Below, piece by piece: positions 28,501 to 37,500 of a stretch of DNA of 64,000 nucleotides. Every line of letters begins with the position of its first letter. Within the stretch, counting starts at the first letter, position 1. Origin of the DNA: Phycisphaerae bacterium. GTDB lineage: Bacteria; Planctomycetota; Phycisphaerae; UBA1845; Fen-1342. Position numbers and translations under genes: made by a program. The notes below the pieces were generated by a model. The model ran no database searches. It was given only the letters and a program-made list of their open reading frames with translations, and was not told where the DNA came from. The stretch covers positions 248,001-312,000 of the forward strand of contig JAGNKU010000004.1 of the NCBI GenBank assembly GCA_017999985.1, read 5' to 3'.

Positions 28501-29070
28501 ACCGGTGACGTCCACGGTGATCGAAGGGTTGTCCGTGAAGCCGAGGACGATCTGAAAAGCACCGCCGCCGTTCGTGATGTTATAAAGCACACCAATCTGG
28601 AAATCGGCCGCCAGCGCGATCGCGGGGCTGATCGTGGTGGTCTGCGGCCCGGTGAGATCCGGGTTCGGCAGCCACGTGGGCTGGATGCCGACGTTGTCGC
28701 CGTCGGGGGCCGCGTCGAAAGCCCAGTTGCCGTTATCGACGAGGTTGCGATTGCCCAGCATGACGATGTCGACGACGTGGCCGGTGGGGACCACGGTGTA
28801 GGTCAGGCCGGTGGCGCCGACGAGGGGCTGGGCGTCGATGGCGCCGGACTGGCCGTCGACGCGCAGGGCGCGGTCCGAAAGCGAGCGGAAGCCGTTGGGG
28901 ACGTCGGCGACACCCGGGTCGCCGGGCCAGCCGCCGCTCCATTCGTCCGCATGGATCATGCCGTTGAAGTTGTAATTCAGTGGGATGGGCTGGGCGGAGG
29001 CCGCCACGGTACCTGCGACGAGCAGCGCCGTGGACAGCGCCAGGGCCCATTTTACGTTTCGTCGAAACAT
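25576..29070 (-). CDS. Large secreted protein with two C-type lectin domains, Cys-rich repeats and dockerin-like tail
   Basis: 1164 aa from ATG 29070 (AAGGAG upstream); the signal peptide ends near ASAQP. The N-terminal 270 residues are beta-rich and unassigned. Two copies of a 'DECxxA...CG...D.WY/F.Y.A' beta-domain each precede a C-type lectin-like domain: one has WTEAEARAIELGGHLVTLND, the other WSGAEARAVAMGGHLATIND. Then come four Cys-rich modules of the GACC-x-DGTC / NPC type, with a third beta-domain before the last. The final 71 residues are two dockerin-like repeats (GDLNCDGQVSFADINPFV, DINGDAAYPSFGDIN). It is likely an extracellular carbohydrate- or surface-binding protein. No catalytic motif was seen. 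Confidence 0.85.
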   Translation of the reverse strand: MFRRNVKWALALSTALLVAGTVAASAQPIPLNYNFNGMIHADEWSGGWPGDPGVADVPNGFRSLSDRALRVDGQSGAIDAQPLVGATGLTYTVVPTGHVVDIVMLGNRNLVDNGNWAFDAAPDGDNVGIQPTWLPNPDLTGPQTTTISPAIALAADFQIGVLYNITNGGGAFQIVLGFTDNPSITVDVTGPDWFGGQNDWYASNSIPSPVWPYGGIASLSRLGQYSSVYWVDNPAPTVSTLNVAEVVLTVAQMYIDGLGDLTGKHLSSITFRNPSNANSFGIYAVSVGGGAAPGNDECENATLVSEGIFQGTSGGATGYIYSSCGFWDDYNDVWYLYQATRTGTARASLCGSGFDTTLSLFDACDGTELACNDDYCDLQSQLDFDVVAGMTYLLRIAGNGGAAGSFTLTITNPADILYGPVVNPANGHTYYLLNPYTWTEAEARAIELGGHLVTLNDGDEQNWVLQNVVRVGGMARTSWIGFTDQAEEGNWKWINNQHAFFTNWNGGEPNNAGGTEHYCEMQDGGGWNDVNNDAMYHYGVVEIPTPPANDECAAALALTEGQFYGDSDGATGTSTSSCGVGDTRDVWFDYVASRTGATRISLCCDLSDHLFDTTIAVYSACGGAELACNNDFCGQISQVDFNVVAGTHYRVRVAGNAGATGGFRMTITNPPGIVCGPVVNPANGSQYYLITKDSWSGAEARAVAMGGHLATINDDAENTWVRDNVLACVYGDVRWAWIGLYETAPNSNIWVWSSGQIAGYRNWAGGEPNLLDTELYAQMVTDGTWNNLPDEGHWWLGGEYALVEIDAAGACCFTDETCAVLLPAQCAAQGGLFLGGGTDCTPNPCVAGACCMLDGTCSLMTPAECVAANGTFDGAPSCDPNPCAQPGVCCLDDVCQMSPTLGPAWCITQGGLYQGDNTTCETNPCPQDECADAGYVLSNTPIYGRNHFATGTDISSCAGGGDGDWNDVWYKWRAPCDGSATFGLCQGNWFDSSIAVYASCGGAELACDDDGCGWGGGPSVVTINVTNGASYYIRIAGWSGSTGEFQLEVTHTPCAGACCVDGVCIILPQAECVAGGGTYKGDGVSCDPNPCSCVGDLNCDGQVSFADINPFVLYLSNYSVWTTTYAGCNPENGDINGDAAYPSFGDINAFVTLLSTNPLPIICP

Positions 29071-29634
29071 GCCTGTCTCCTTGCTCCGATGCAACCTGTA
29101 CTAGAGATGAAGCTGCCAGTGGTCCCCCGCGGGGACCGCGTCATTGCCAAGCAGCGGTCGCAGCGCGCGCCGCCGGAGCGCGTGGGACGCAGCCCAGGCG
29201 GTACGCACGGGCGAGCGCGGGGTGGCGGTGCGCAGGTCGGGCCCGCCGGCCGCGGAGGGCCGGCCTACTGGAACCGCGCCCCGGCCACGCAGGCACACGG
29301 CGACAGGCCGTGCAGCGGTGGGCCAAGGTCGGGGTTCCGGTACCCGCATGCTAATCTCTTTCCTTCCGCCGGCGGGCCTCAGGCGCCCGCTTCTGGACGC
29401 GCTACCGCACCATCCGGCCGCCGGGCAGTCGACGTGTCGTAGACCGCGGGCGGAGCAGCCGATGGCTTTTTGCAGTATGCTGCGCGCGGCCGGTCGAGGC
29501 AACCGTGAGGGGCGGGAATGTTACAGCAGTGCAATAAATGCCACACACCTACCGTAATCGGGTGCGGATTTTGCGTGCATCCGCCCGCTCCGCGGCGTTA
29601 GGTGAAGGCTTGCGGGTGCAACGCGGCGGCGGCC
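29071..29634. other. Intergenic region with a repeat of the AraC-locus motif
   Basis: This is 564 bp without a convincing gene. Both strands hold open frames here, but their translations are Arg/Ala/Pro-rich with no recognisable motif. The only clear signal is the 38-bp motif at 29518-29555, also found upstream of the AraC and PTS genes. Part of the stretch probably serves as leader and promoter for the lectin gene. Confidence 0.5.
29518..29555. promoter_or_regulatory. Putative AraC-family binding site, copy 1
   Basis: This 38-bp motif shares 31 of 38 positions with the copy at 30520-30557. Within it TGTTACA and TGCCACA are direct repeats exactly 20 bp apart, with AGTGCAA and AAATG between. 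Direct repeats about two helical turns apart are typical of AraC-family operators. It lies 80 bp beyond the regulator's stop and 448 bp upstream of the lectin/dockerin-like gene, which it may control. Confidence 0.6.
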
Positions 29635-30495
29635 CTACAGGCCCTTCAGGCGGTATTCGGTGGGGGTGACTTTGGTGACCCGGCGGAATACGCGGCAGAA
29701 GTAGGCGACGTCCTGATAGCCGCAGTGGGCGGCGATCTCCTTCAGCGAACTGCCGTATTCCTTCAGCATGAATTTGGCCCGGTCGATGCGGACGAGCGTG
29801 ACGTAATCGTTGAAGCGCAGGCAGCCCTCCCGCCGGAAGATGCGCGAGACGTGGTTGGGGGACAGGCCGAGGCTGTGGGCCACCGACTCGCGGGTGAGCG
29901 CGTTCTGGAAATTCTCCTGCACGTAGAGGCACAATGTCTCATAAGTCCGCGCTGCCTTGCGGGGGTGGGGCGCGGCCGGGCTGCGCAGCGCCTGCAGGCA
30001 CGCGTGCAGGAGGGACTCGGCCAGCAGGCGGTCCAGCGGGGCCGGCCGCGGCTGCGGCGCGATGGTGGTGAGGGCGTTGAGAATGCTCTGGGTCACGCCC
30101 CCGGGCGGGCCGAGCGTGGCCTTCAGCGCGGCCCGCGGCTCGGCGGTGCGCCCGTCGTGGTCGACCAGACTGACGCCGACCTGTTTCTTGCCGAACAGGA
30201 GGGTCAGCACGGACACCGCCGTGGACCAGTCGGGCTTGTTCCAGCAGTTGGCGCCGGCGAAGACGGCCTGGCCGCGCATCAGCGTGATGTGGGCCGGGCC
30301 GGCGTCGCGGGCGATCTCCATCGGGTGTTTGCCGGACAGCGGGACCGACAGGCGCGGAAAGCTCGTGACGTAGGCGAGCGGGGGCGGCGCGACGGTGGCG
30401 CGCGCGAAGTGCACCTGGCGGATGTGCGTGCGGCGCAGGAAGCTCTCCAACTCGTGAACGATCGTACGGCGGGCCGTGGCCGGCGGCATCACCAT
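29635..30495 (-). CDS. AraC-family transcriptional regulator
   Basis: 286 aa. The C-terminal 100 residues carry the two helix-turn-helix motifs of the family: one around RESVAHSLGLSPNHVSRIFRR, the second with SLKEIAAHCGYQDVAYFCRVFRR, ending KVTPTEYRLKG. The N-terminal half is an unassigned sensing domain. It diverges from a fructose-family PTS operon, and the intergenic region contains one of two copies of a 38-bp motif. This suggests it senses the sugar and controls both itself and the PTS/mannosidase genes. Confidence 0.92.
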   Translation of the reverse strand: MVMPPATARRTIVHELESFLRRTHIRQVHFARATVAPPPLAYVTSFPRLSVPLSGKHPMEIARDAGPAHITLMRGQAVFAGANCWNKPDWSTAVSVLTLLFGKKQVGVSLVDHDGRTAEPRAALKATLGPPGGVTQSILNALTTIAPQPRPAPLDRLLAESLLHACLQALRSPAAPHPRKAARTYETLCLYVQENFQNALTRESVAHSLGLSPNHVSRIFRREGCLRFNDYVTLVRIDRAKFMLKEYGSSLKEIAAHCGYQDVAYFCRVFRRVTKVTPTEYRLKGL

Positions 30496-30519
30496 GCGCG
30501 TGCTCCCGGTGGGCAGAGT

Positions 30520-30557
30520 ATGTTACAATAGTGCAAGAAATGTCACACGTCTACTGT
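30520..30557. promoter_or_regulatory. Putative AraC-family binding site, copy 2
   Basis: It matches copy 1 at 31 of 38 positions. TGTTACA and TGTCACA are direct repeats 20 bp apart. It lies between the divergent regulator and PTS IIC genes and ends just before a possible promoter (TTCTTC, 16 bp, CATACT at about 30559-30586), a position suited to activation of the PTS operon. Confidence 0.65.
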
Positions 30558-30624
30558 TTCTTCGTGCTGGAGCGGGTGTCATACTACAAGAGGAGTCCCC
30601 GTCGCCGGGGATCATGGTGCCAGC

Positions 30625-31674
30625 GTGACTGAATCCCTGCAGAAGCTGCGGCAGTACCTGCTCACGGGGGTGTCGTACGTCATCCCCTGCATCGCGTGCG
30701 GCGGCATCCTGATCGCGGCCGCGATCGCCTTTGCGCCGCTGACCCCCGAGGTGGGGCCGCAGCCCGAGAAGGTGCCGATCCTGCAGCTCATGCTCCAGAT
30801 CGGCGTGACGGCGTTCAAGCTGGCGCTGCCGATCCTGGCGGGCTACATCAGCTACGCCATCGCCGGCAAGCCGGGCCTGGTGCCCGGCTTCATCGGCGGC
30901 TATCTGGCGGGCGAAGTCAACGCCGGATTCCTCGGCGCGCTCGTGATCGGGCTGCTCGCCGGCTGGATCGTGAACCTCATCAAGACCGTGCCGGTGCCGA
31001 AGTACATCAAGCCGATCATGCCGATTCTGATCATTCCGATCGTGTCGTCCGGGATCGTCGGGCTGCTGATGCTGAAGGTGATCGGGATTCCGATTGCGAA
31101 CCTGATGGAGCTGCTGGCAGACTGGCTGCGGACGATGAGCACCGGCAATGCGGCGCTGCTCGCGATCATCCTGGGAGGCATGATCGCGTTCGACATGGGT
31201 GGGCCGGTCAACAAAGCGGCGTTCTTCTTCGGGGCGGCGATGATCAAGGAAGGTCAGTACGCGGTGATGGGCGCGTGCGCCGCGGCGATCTGCACCCCGC
31301 CGCTGGGCCTGGGCCTGGCCACGCTGATACGCCGCAAGCTCTGGAGCGACGAGGAGAAGGAGGGCGGCATCGCCGCGCTGGCGATGGGAATGATCGGTAT
31401 CACCGAGGGAGCAATCCCGTTCGCGGCGGCGGATCCGCTGCGCGTGATCCCCTGCATCATGCTGGGCTCGATGGTCGCCGCGGTGATCGCGATGATCGGC
31501 GGCGTGGGCGATCACGCGCCGCACGGCGGGCCGATCGTTCTGCCGGTCGTCGATAATCGCATCGCATACGTCTTCGCCATTGTGGTGGGCACGCTGGTCA
31601 CCGCGCTTGCGATCATCCTGCTGAAGACTGTGACGCAACGGCGTGCTCCTGAGAAGGCCGAGGTGTCCGCATGA
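30625..31674 (+). CDS. PTS fructose-family transporter, membrane subunit IIC
   Basis: 349 aa from GTG 30625. It has about nine hydrophobic segments and the IIC-Fru signature (LAGYISYAIAGKPGLVPG, then FDMGGPVNKAAF and GITEGAIPFAAADP). It forms the sugar channel and receives phosphate through the IIB protein encoded next. The ribosome site is weak; a short hairpin (CCCCGTCGCCGGGG, 30597-30610) lies just upstream. The stop overlaps the IIB start by 4 bp (ATGA). Fructose-family IIC proteins also carry mannose-type sugars and mannosylglycerate, so the substrate is open. Confidence 0.92.
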   Translation: MTESLQKLRQYLLTGVSYVIPCIACGGILIAAAIAFAPLTPEVGPQPEKVPILQLMLQIGVTAFKLALPILAGYISYAIAGKPGLVPGFIGGYLAGEVNAGFLGALVIGLLAGWIVNLIKTVPVPKYIKPIMPILIIPIVSSGIVGLLMLKVIGIPIANLMELLADWLRTMSTGNAALLAIILGGMIAFDMGGPVNKAAFFFGAAMIKEGQYAVMGACAAAICTPPLGLGLATLIRRKLWSDEEKEGGIAALAMGMIGITEGAIPFAAADPLRVIPCIMLGSMVAAVIAMIGGVGDHAPHGGPIVLPVVDNRIAYVFAIVVGTLVTALAIILLKTVTQRRAPEKAEVSA

Positions 31675-31970
31675 AAATCGTTGCCGTAACCGCATGCCCG
31701 ACGGGCATCGCCCACACGTACATGGCTGCCGAGCAACTGGAGAAGACCGCCAAGACGCTGGGCCACCAGATCAAGGTGGAGACGCAGGGCGCGATGGGCA
31801 TCGAGAACGAGCTGTCGGCCAAGGACATCCGCGAGGCGGACATCGCGATCTTCGCCGTCGATATCGACGTGGAGCAGCGCGAGCGCTTCAACGGCAAGCG
31901 GATCGTGCAGGTGCCGGTGCAGGACGCCATCAAGAACCCGAAGGCGGTCCTGGCGAAGACGCTGGGTTGA
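31671..31970 (+). CDS. PTS fructose-family phosphocarrier IIB
   Basis: 99 aa. The active-site loop ACPTGIAHTYMA has the phosphoacceptor Cys9. It is a stand-alone version of the domain usually fused to IIC, starting inside the ATGA overlap with the IIC stop. It passes phosphate from the EIIA domain encoded by the next gene to the incoming sugar. The length and motifs are complete. Confidence 0.93.
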   Translation: MKIVAVTACPTGIAHTYMAAEQLEKTAKTLGHQIKVETQGAMGIENELSAKDIREADIAIFAVDIDVEQRERFNGKRIVQVPVQDAIKNPKAVLAKTLG

Positions 31971-32020
31971 CGGGGCCGGCCCAGGGGCGAACCAGTGGCT
32001 GCACGTCAGCCACGCGAGCT

Positions 32021-34540
32021 ATGGTGCACGAGTACGTATTCGAGTGCCCGCTACCCAACGGGCTGCATGCCCGGCCGGCGAGCCAACTGGCCGACGTGGC
32101 GTCGCGCTTCGTCGCGGAAATCACGCTGACGAACGAGCGCACCGGGACCAGCGCCAACGCCAAGAGCGTGCTGGCGATGGTCGCGACGGACGTGAAGCGC
32201 GGCGACGGGTGTCGCGTGCGCATCGCGGGCGCGGACGCCGAACCGGCGCGCGCGGCGCTGTGCGACTTCGTGACGAACGTCCTCCCGGGCTGCGACGAGC
32301 CGCTGCCGGAGCCGCAGGCCAGCGCCAGCCCGAGCCTGCCACGCGCCCTGCGCCGCGCGGACGTGTCCTGGCTGAGCGGGACCATCGGGTGCGCCGGCCT
32401 CGGCCAGGGTTGCGTCGTGCCGGCCGGTGGGCTGAGCCTGCCGGCCGAACTGGCGGCCGAGCCCGCCGGCGACCGCGCCGCGGAAGTCGAGAAGGTAAAC
32501 GGCGCCATGGCGGCGGTGCGCGCGAACCTGAAGCTGCGCCTGGCCGCGCGCCCGGGCCCCGTCGAAACGTCGATCCTGGAAGCCCACCTGTCGATCGCCG
32601 CCGACGTGGCGTTGGCGGAGAAGATCGCGGAGCTGGTCGCCGCGGGCCGCGCGGCCGGCCCGGCGATCGTGGAGGCCGCGACGTTCTTCGCGGCCCGCCT
32701 GAAATCTGCCGAGAGCGGCTATATCCGCGAGCGCGCCGTCGACGTGGAAGACATCGGTTTGCAGTTACTTGAGCAGGTCTACGGGTCACGCTTCAAGGCC
32801 GCGGGCATCGAGCTCACGCAGCCGGCCGTGGTCGTCGCGGAGAACCTCACGCCGCGACAACTGCTGGCGCTGGACCGGCGGCACTTGCAGGCGCTGGTGC
32901 TCGAACATGGGGGCACGACGTCGCACGCGGTGATCCTGGCGCGCTCGTTCAACATCCCGACGTTGAGCGGCGTGACGGACGCCCGCGCGCAACTGGCGCG
33001 CGGCCGCGAGGCCATCGTTGACGCACACTTGGGGATCGTCATCGTCGAGCCCGCAGCGCCCGTCCGCCGCTACTACGAGCGCAAGCGGCAGCGGCTGGAC
33101 GCCCGCGCGGCGCGGCTCGCGCGGGATACACACGCGCCGGCCGTGACGCGCGACGGCCACCGGCTCGAGGTGGCCGCGAACGTCTCCACGACCGCGGAGT
33201 TCGCGCCGGCGTTTGCGCAGGGCGCCGACGGCATCGGCCTGTTTCGCACGGAGATGCTCTTCCTCGACCGGGACGTCCCGCCGTCCGAGCAGGAGCAGTA
33301 CGCGGCCTATGTCCAGGCGGCGCGCGCGGCCGCGGGCCGGCCGGTCATCATTCGCACGATCGACATCGGCGGCGACAAGCCGGTGCCCTACCTGAACCTG
33401 CCGCCCGAGGCCAACCCGTTCCTCGGCTATCGCGGCGTGCGGATCTACAGCGCGCACCGCGCGGTGTTCAACGCGCAGTTGCGCGCGATCCTGCGCGCCG
33501 CCGCGAGCGGCCAGGTGTGGCTGATGGTGCCGATGATCAGCTCACTCGACGAGGTTCGCTGGGTGCGGAGCGCCATCCGGGAGGTGGCAGCCGAGCTGCG
33601 GGCCGCGGGCCAGGCCTGCAACGCGGAACTGCCGGTCGGGATCATGGTCGAAGTCCCGTCGGCGGCGTTCATCATGGCGCAACTGGCGCCGGAGGTCGAC
33701 TTTTTCAGCATCGGCACGAACGACCTGGCGCAGTACTTCCTCGCGGTCGACCGCAACAGCGACCAGGTGGGCGCCCTCTGCAGCGCCCGCCATCCGGGGT
33801 TCCTGCGGCTGCTGGCGCAGATTGTCACGGAGGCGCACCGCCACGGCCGCTGGGTCGGAATGTGCGGCGAGATGACGCGCGCCCCGCAGAACCTGCCGCT
33901 GCTGATCGGGCTGGGGCTGGATGAGATCAGCACCGCGGCCCCGGGCATTCCCGCCCTCAAGGCCGCGATCGCCCGTTTTTCCGCCGCCGAGTGCCGGACG
34001 CTGCTGGAGCAGGCGCTGGCTTGCGGAACGGTCACGGAGGTGGAGGACGCGGTCGCGGCCTTTCGGGCGCGCGCGGGGGCCCAGACGCTGCTCGACGACG
34101 ACCTGATCGTGGTGGACTCGGAGAGCGCCAGCAAGGAAGAGGCCCTCGAGGAGCTGGTGGACGCGTTCCACGCCGCCGGCCGGACCGACCAGCCGCAGCT
34201 CGTCGAGGAGGCGATCTGGCTGCGTGAAGCCGTGTACACGACCGGGCTGGGCCACGGGTTCGCGGTACCGCACTGCAAAACGGACGCGATCACGGCGAAC
34301 TCGATCGGCGTGCTGCGGTTGAAGAAGCCGATCGCGTGGGACGCGGTTGACGATCAGCCGGTGCAGTGCGTGATTCTGCTGGTGGTGCGGGCGGCGGAAG
34401 ATGGCAGCGCGCACATGAAGATCTTCTCGCGACTGGCGCGCAAGCTGATGCACGACGAATTTCGCGCGCGCCTGCTAGCGGCGCCGGAGCGCGCGGCGAT
34501 GCGCCGCTATCTCGCAGCCGAACTGGGTTTGACCACCTGA
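32021..34540 (+). CDS. Fused PTS phosphotransfer protein HPr-EI-EIIA(Fru)
   Basis: 839 aa from ATG 32021, where the HPr homology begins; the frame is open further upstream but only over IIC/IIB sequence. HPr covers about 1-90, with active His16 (NGLHARPA) and a Ser49 segment (NAKSVLAM) like the regulatory serine site of HPr. Enzyme I covers about 110-680, with active His302 (GGTTSHAV), RTEMLFL, and Cys615 in WVGMCGEM. EIIA covers about 690-839, with His751 (FAVPHCK). One polypeptide therefore carries phosphate from PEP to IIB. The usual multiphosphoryl proteins are ordered EIIA-HPr-EI, so this order is uncommon. The gene follows IIB by 50 bp in an operon. Confidence 0.93.
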   Translation: MVHEYVFECPLPNGLHARPASQLADVASRFVAEITLTNERTGTSANAKSVLAMVATDVKRGDGCRVRIAGADAEPARAALCDFVTNVLPGCDEPLPEPQASASPSLPRALRRADVSWLSGTIGCAGLGQGCVVPAGGLSLPAELAAEPAGDRAAEVEKVNGAMAAVRANLKLRLAARPGPVETSILEAHLSIAADVALAEKIAELVAAGRAAGPAIVEAATFFAARLKSAESGYIRERAVDVEDIGLQLLEQVYGSRFKAAGIELTQPAVVVAENLTPRQLLALDRRHLQALVLEHGGTTSHAVILARSFNIPTLSGVTDARAQLARGREAIVDAHLGIVIVEPAAPVRRYYERKRQRLDARAARLARDTHAPAVTRDGHRLEVAANVSTTAEFAPAFAQGADGIGLFRTEMLFLDRDVPPSEQEQYAAYVQAARAAAGRPVIIRTIDIGGDKPVPYLNLPPEANPFLGYRGVRIYSAHRAVFNAQLRAILRAAASGQVWLMVPMISSLDEVRWVRSAIREVAAELRAAGQACNAELPVGIMVEVPSAAFIMAQLAPEVDFFSIGTNDLAQYFLAVDRNSDQVGALCSARHPGFLRLLAQIVTEAHRHGRWVGMCGEMTRAPQNLPLLIGLGLDEISTAAPGIPALKAAIARFSAAECRTLLEQALACGTVTEVEDAVAAFRARAGAQTLLDDDLIVVDSESASKEEALEELVDAFHAAGRTDQPQLVEEAIWLREAVYTTGLGHGFAVPHCKTDAITANSIGVLRLKKPIAWDAVDDQPVQCVILLVVRAAEDGSAHMKIFSRLARKLMHDEFRARLLAAPERAAMRRYLAAELGLTT

Positions 34541-34577
34541 CGATACATCTGACCCGCCAATCAGACGAAGGAGAGCG

Positions 34578-37500
34578 ATGATGTGCCGAGCGGGCACGAG
34601 CCTGACCTGGATTGTGGCGATACTGGGGGCTTCGCAGTGCGCGGGGGACACGCTCGTGACACCGGCGCCCGATCTCACTCAACAGCCCACCCTGTACGTG
34701 GTCGGCTATTCGCACCTGGACACGCAGTGGCTGTGGTGCTACCCGCAGGTGATCCGGGAGATGATCCCGAAGACCATGCACGAGGGCTTCGCGGCGATCG
34801 AGAAATACCCGCACTTCATCCTCAACTTCAGCGGAGCCAACCGCTACCGGATGATGAAGGAGTACTTCCCCGCGGACTACGAACGGGTGAAGCAATACAT
34901 CGCCGCAGGGCGCTGGTTCCCCTGCGGCTCCTCGATGGAGGAGTGCGACGTCAACGCTACCGGGGCGGAGTCCATCATCCGCCAGGTGCTCTACGGCAAC
35001 CAGTACTTCCGCCGGGAGTTCGGCCAGGCCAGCGCCGAGTTCATGCTGCCGGACTGCTTCGGTTTCCCGGCGTCGCTGCCGAGCCTGCTGGGCCATTGTG
35101 GCCTGAAGGGCTTCTCGACGCAGAAGCTCACGTGGGGTTCCGCGGTTGGCATCCCCTTCAACGTGGGTGTCTGGGAGGGGCTGGACGGGACGAAGCTGCC
35201 CGCGGCGCTGAATGCGCTGAGCTACAACGGCGACATCGAGACTGACCTCAGCGCCGATCCGAAGTGGATCAAGCGGATCGACGAAAACGGCAAACGTTCG
35301 GGCCTGTACGTGGACTATCACTACTACGGCGTGGGCGACGTGGGCGGCGCCCCGCGCCAGGTCGCGCTCGAAGGGCTGGAGAAGTCCGTCGCCGGCACCG
35401 GCCCCGTGCGGGTCGTCTCGGCCACGGCCGACCGGATGTTCCTCGATCTGCCCGCCGACCGCCTGGACAAGCTGCCGCACTACCAGGGCGACCTGCTGCT
35501 GACCGAGCACTCCGCCGGCTCGATCACATCGCAGGCCTACATGAAGCGCTGGAACCACAAGAACGAGTTGCTGGCCGACGCGGCCGAGCGCGCGGCCGTG
35601 CTCGCGGAATGGCTCGGCGGACCGGCGTACCCGCGTCAGCGCCTGCTCGACGCGTGGACGCTCGTGATGGGCGGGCAGTTCCACGACATCCTGCCGGGCA
35701 CGTCGCTGCCGAAAGCGTATGAGTACTCGTGGAATGACGAGCTGCTGGCGCTCAACCAGTTTGCCAGCGTGCTCGACAGCTCCGTGGGCGCGATTGCCGC
35801 CGGTTTGGATACGCAGGCCAAGGGCGCGGCGCTGGTGGTCTACAACCCGCTGTCCATCGACCGCGAGGACGTGGTCGAGGCGCGCGTGATGCTCGACGGC
35901 GCGCCGCCCAAGGCCGTGCAGGTGCTCGGCCCCGACGGCAAGACGGTGCCGGCGCAGATCCTGAGCGCGGAGCCCGGCGCTCTGCGCATCTTGTTCCTGG
36001 CGCGCGTGCCGGCGGTGGGTTTCGCCGTGTATGACGTGCAACCGACCGAAGCCGAGCCAGCGGCGGATGCGGCGCTGCGGGTCGCCGACACCGGGCTGGA
36101 AAACGCGCGCTACCGTGTGACGCTCGATGCCAATGGTGACGTGGCCGGCATCTTCGACAAGCGTGCCAGCCGCGAGCTGCTCAGCGGGCCGGCCCGGCTG
36201 GCGTTTCTGTACGACAAGCCCGGGGCGTGGCCGGCCTGGAACATGGACTGGGTGGACCTGCGCCGGCCGCCGGTCGCGCACGTGGACGGCCCGGCCCAGA
36301 TACGGGTCGTCGAACGCGGCCCGGTGCGGGTCGCGCTCGAAATCGTCCGCGACAGTCAGAACTCGCATTTCGTGCAGACGATTCGGCTGGCCGCCGGCGA
36401 CGCGGGCGAGCGCATCGAGTTTGCCAGCACGATCGACTGGCAGAGCCGCGAGATGTGCCTGAAGGCGGTCTTTCCGCTGGCGGTCGCGAATCCGCAGGCG
36501 ACGTACAACTGGGAAGTCGGCACGTTGCAGCGCGGCAACAACGACCCGCGCAAGTACGAAGTGCCGACGCACGGCTGGTTCGATCTGACGGGGGCGACTA
36601 GCGACTACGGCGTCACGGTCCTTTCAGACTGCAAGTTCGGCTCGGACAAGCCGGACGACCAGACACTGCGCCTGACGCTGCTGCGCACGCCGGGCACGCG
36701 CGGCGACTTTTTGGACCAAGCCACGCAGGACTGGGGCCGGCACGAGATCCTGTACGGTCTGGCGGGCCACCAGGGCGACTGGCGCACCGCGCAGACCGAC
36801 TGGCAGGCCCTGCGGCTCAGCCAGCCGCCGCTCGTGTTTCAGACGGCAGCGCACCCCGGTCCGCTCGGCCGGCAGTTCGCGCTGCTGAAGGTGAATCACC
36901 CGCGCGTGCGCGTGCTGGCCGTGAAGAAGGCGGAGGAGGGCGACGAAGTCATCGTACGGCTCGTGGAGCTGAACGGGCAGACGGCGAAGGACGTGCGTGT
37001 GTCGCTGCCGGCGCCAATCGTGGCGGCCCGCGAGGTGGACGGTCAGGAGCGGCCGGTGGGTACGGCCAACGTCGTAAACGGGGAGCTCGTCACGGATTTC
37101 ACCGGCTATCGCCTGCGCAGTTTCGCGCTCAAGCTGGGGCCGGCGCCGACGCAGTTGCCGGCGACGAAGGCGCAGCCGCTGGCGCTGACGTTTGATCGCT
37201 GCGTGACCAGCCGCGATGGCACGGCAACCATGGGTGGTTTCGACGGGGAGGGCCGCTGCTATCCGGCGGAGATGGTCCCGACCGAGATCGCGTATCGCGG
37301 CCTTCCGTTCCGTTTCGGGCCGGCTGACGGCCAGCCCAACGCCATTACGGCTGGAGGACAGAGCCTCGCGCTGCCGGCGGGCGCGTTCAACCGCGTGTAT
37401 GTGCTCGCGGCCGCCAGCGGCGAACGTGAAGCCGAGTTCGCCGTTGACGGGCAGCCGGCCCGGCGAACCATACAAGACTGGGGCGGCTACATTGGGCAGT

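Noticed and set aside
29101-29557. Overlapping open frames on both strands downstream of the AraC gene.
   Set aside because: Compositionally biased Arg/Ala/Pro translations with no motif or ribosome site; typical of GC-rich non-coding DNA.
31643-32020. Upstream extension of the PTS fusion frame.
   Set aside because: It overlaps IIC and IIB in another frame. HPr homology starts at 32021.
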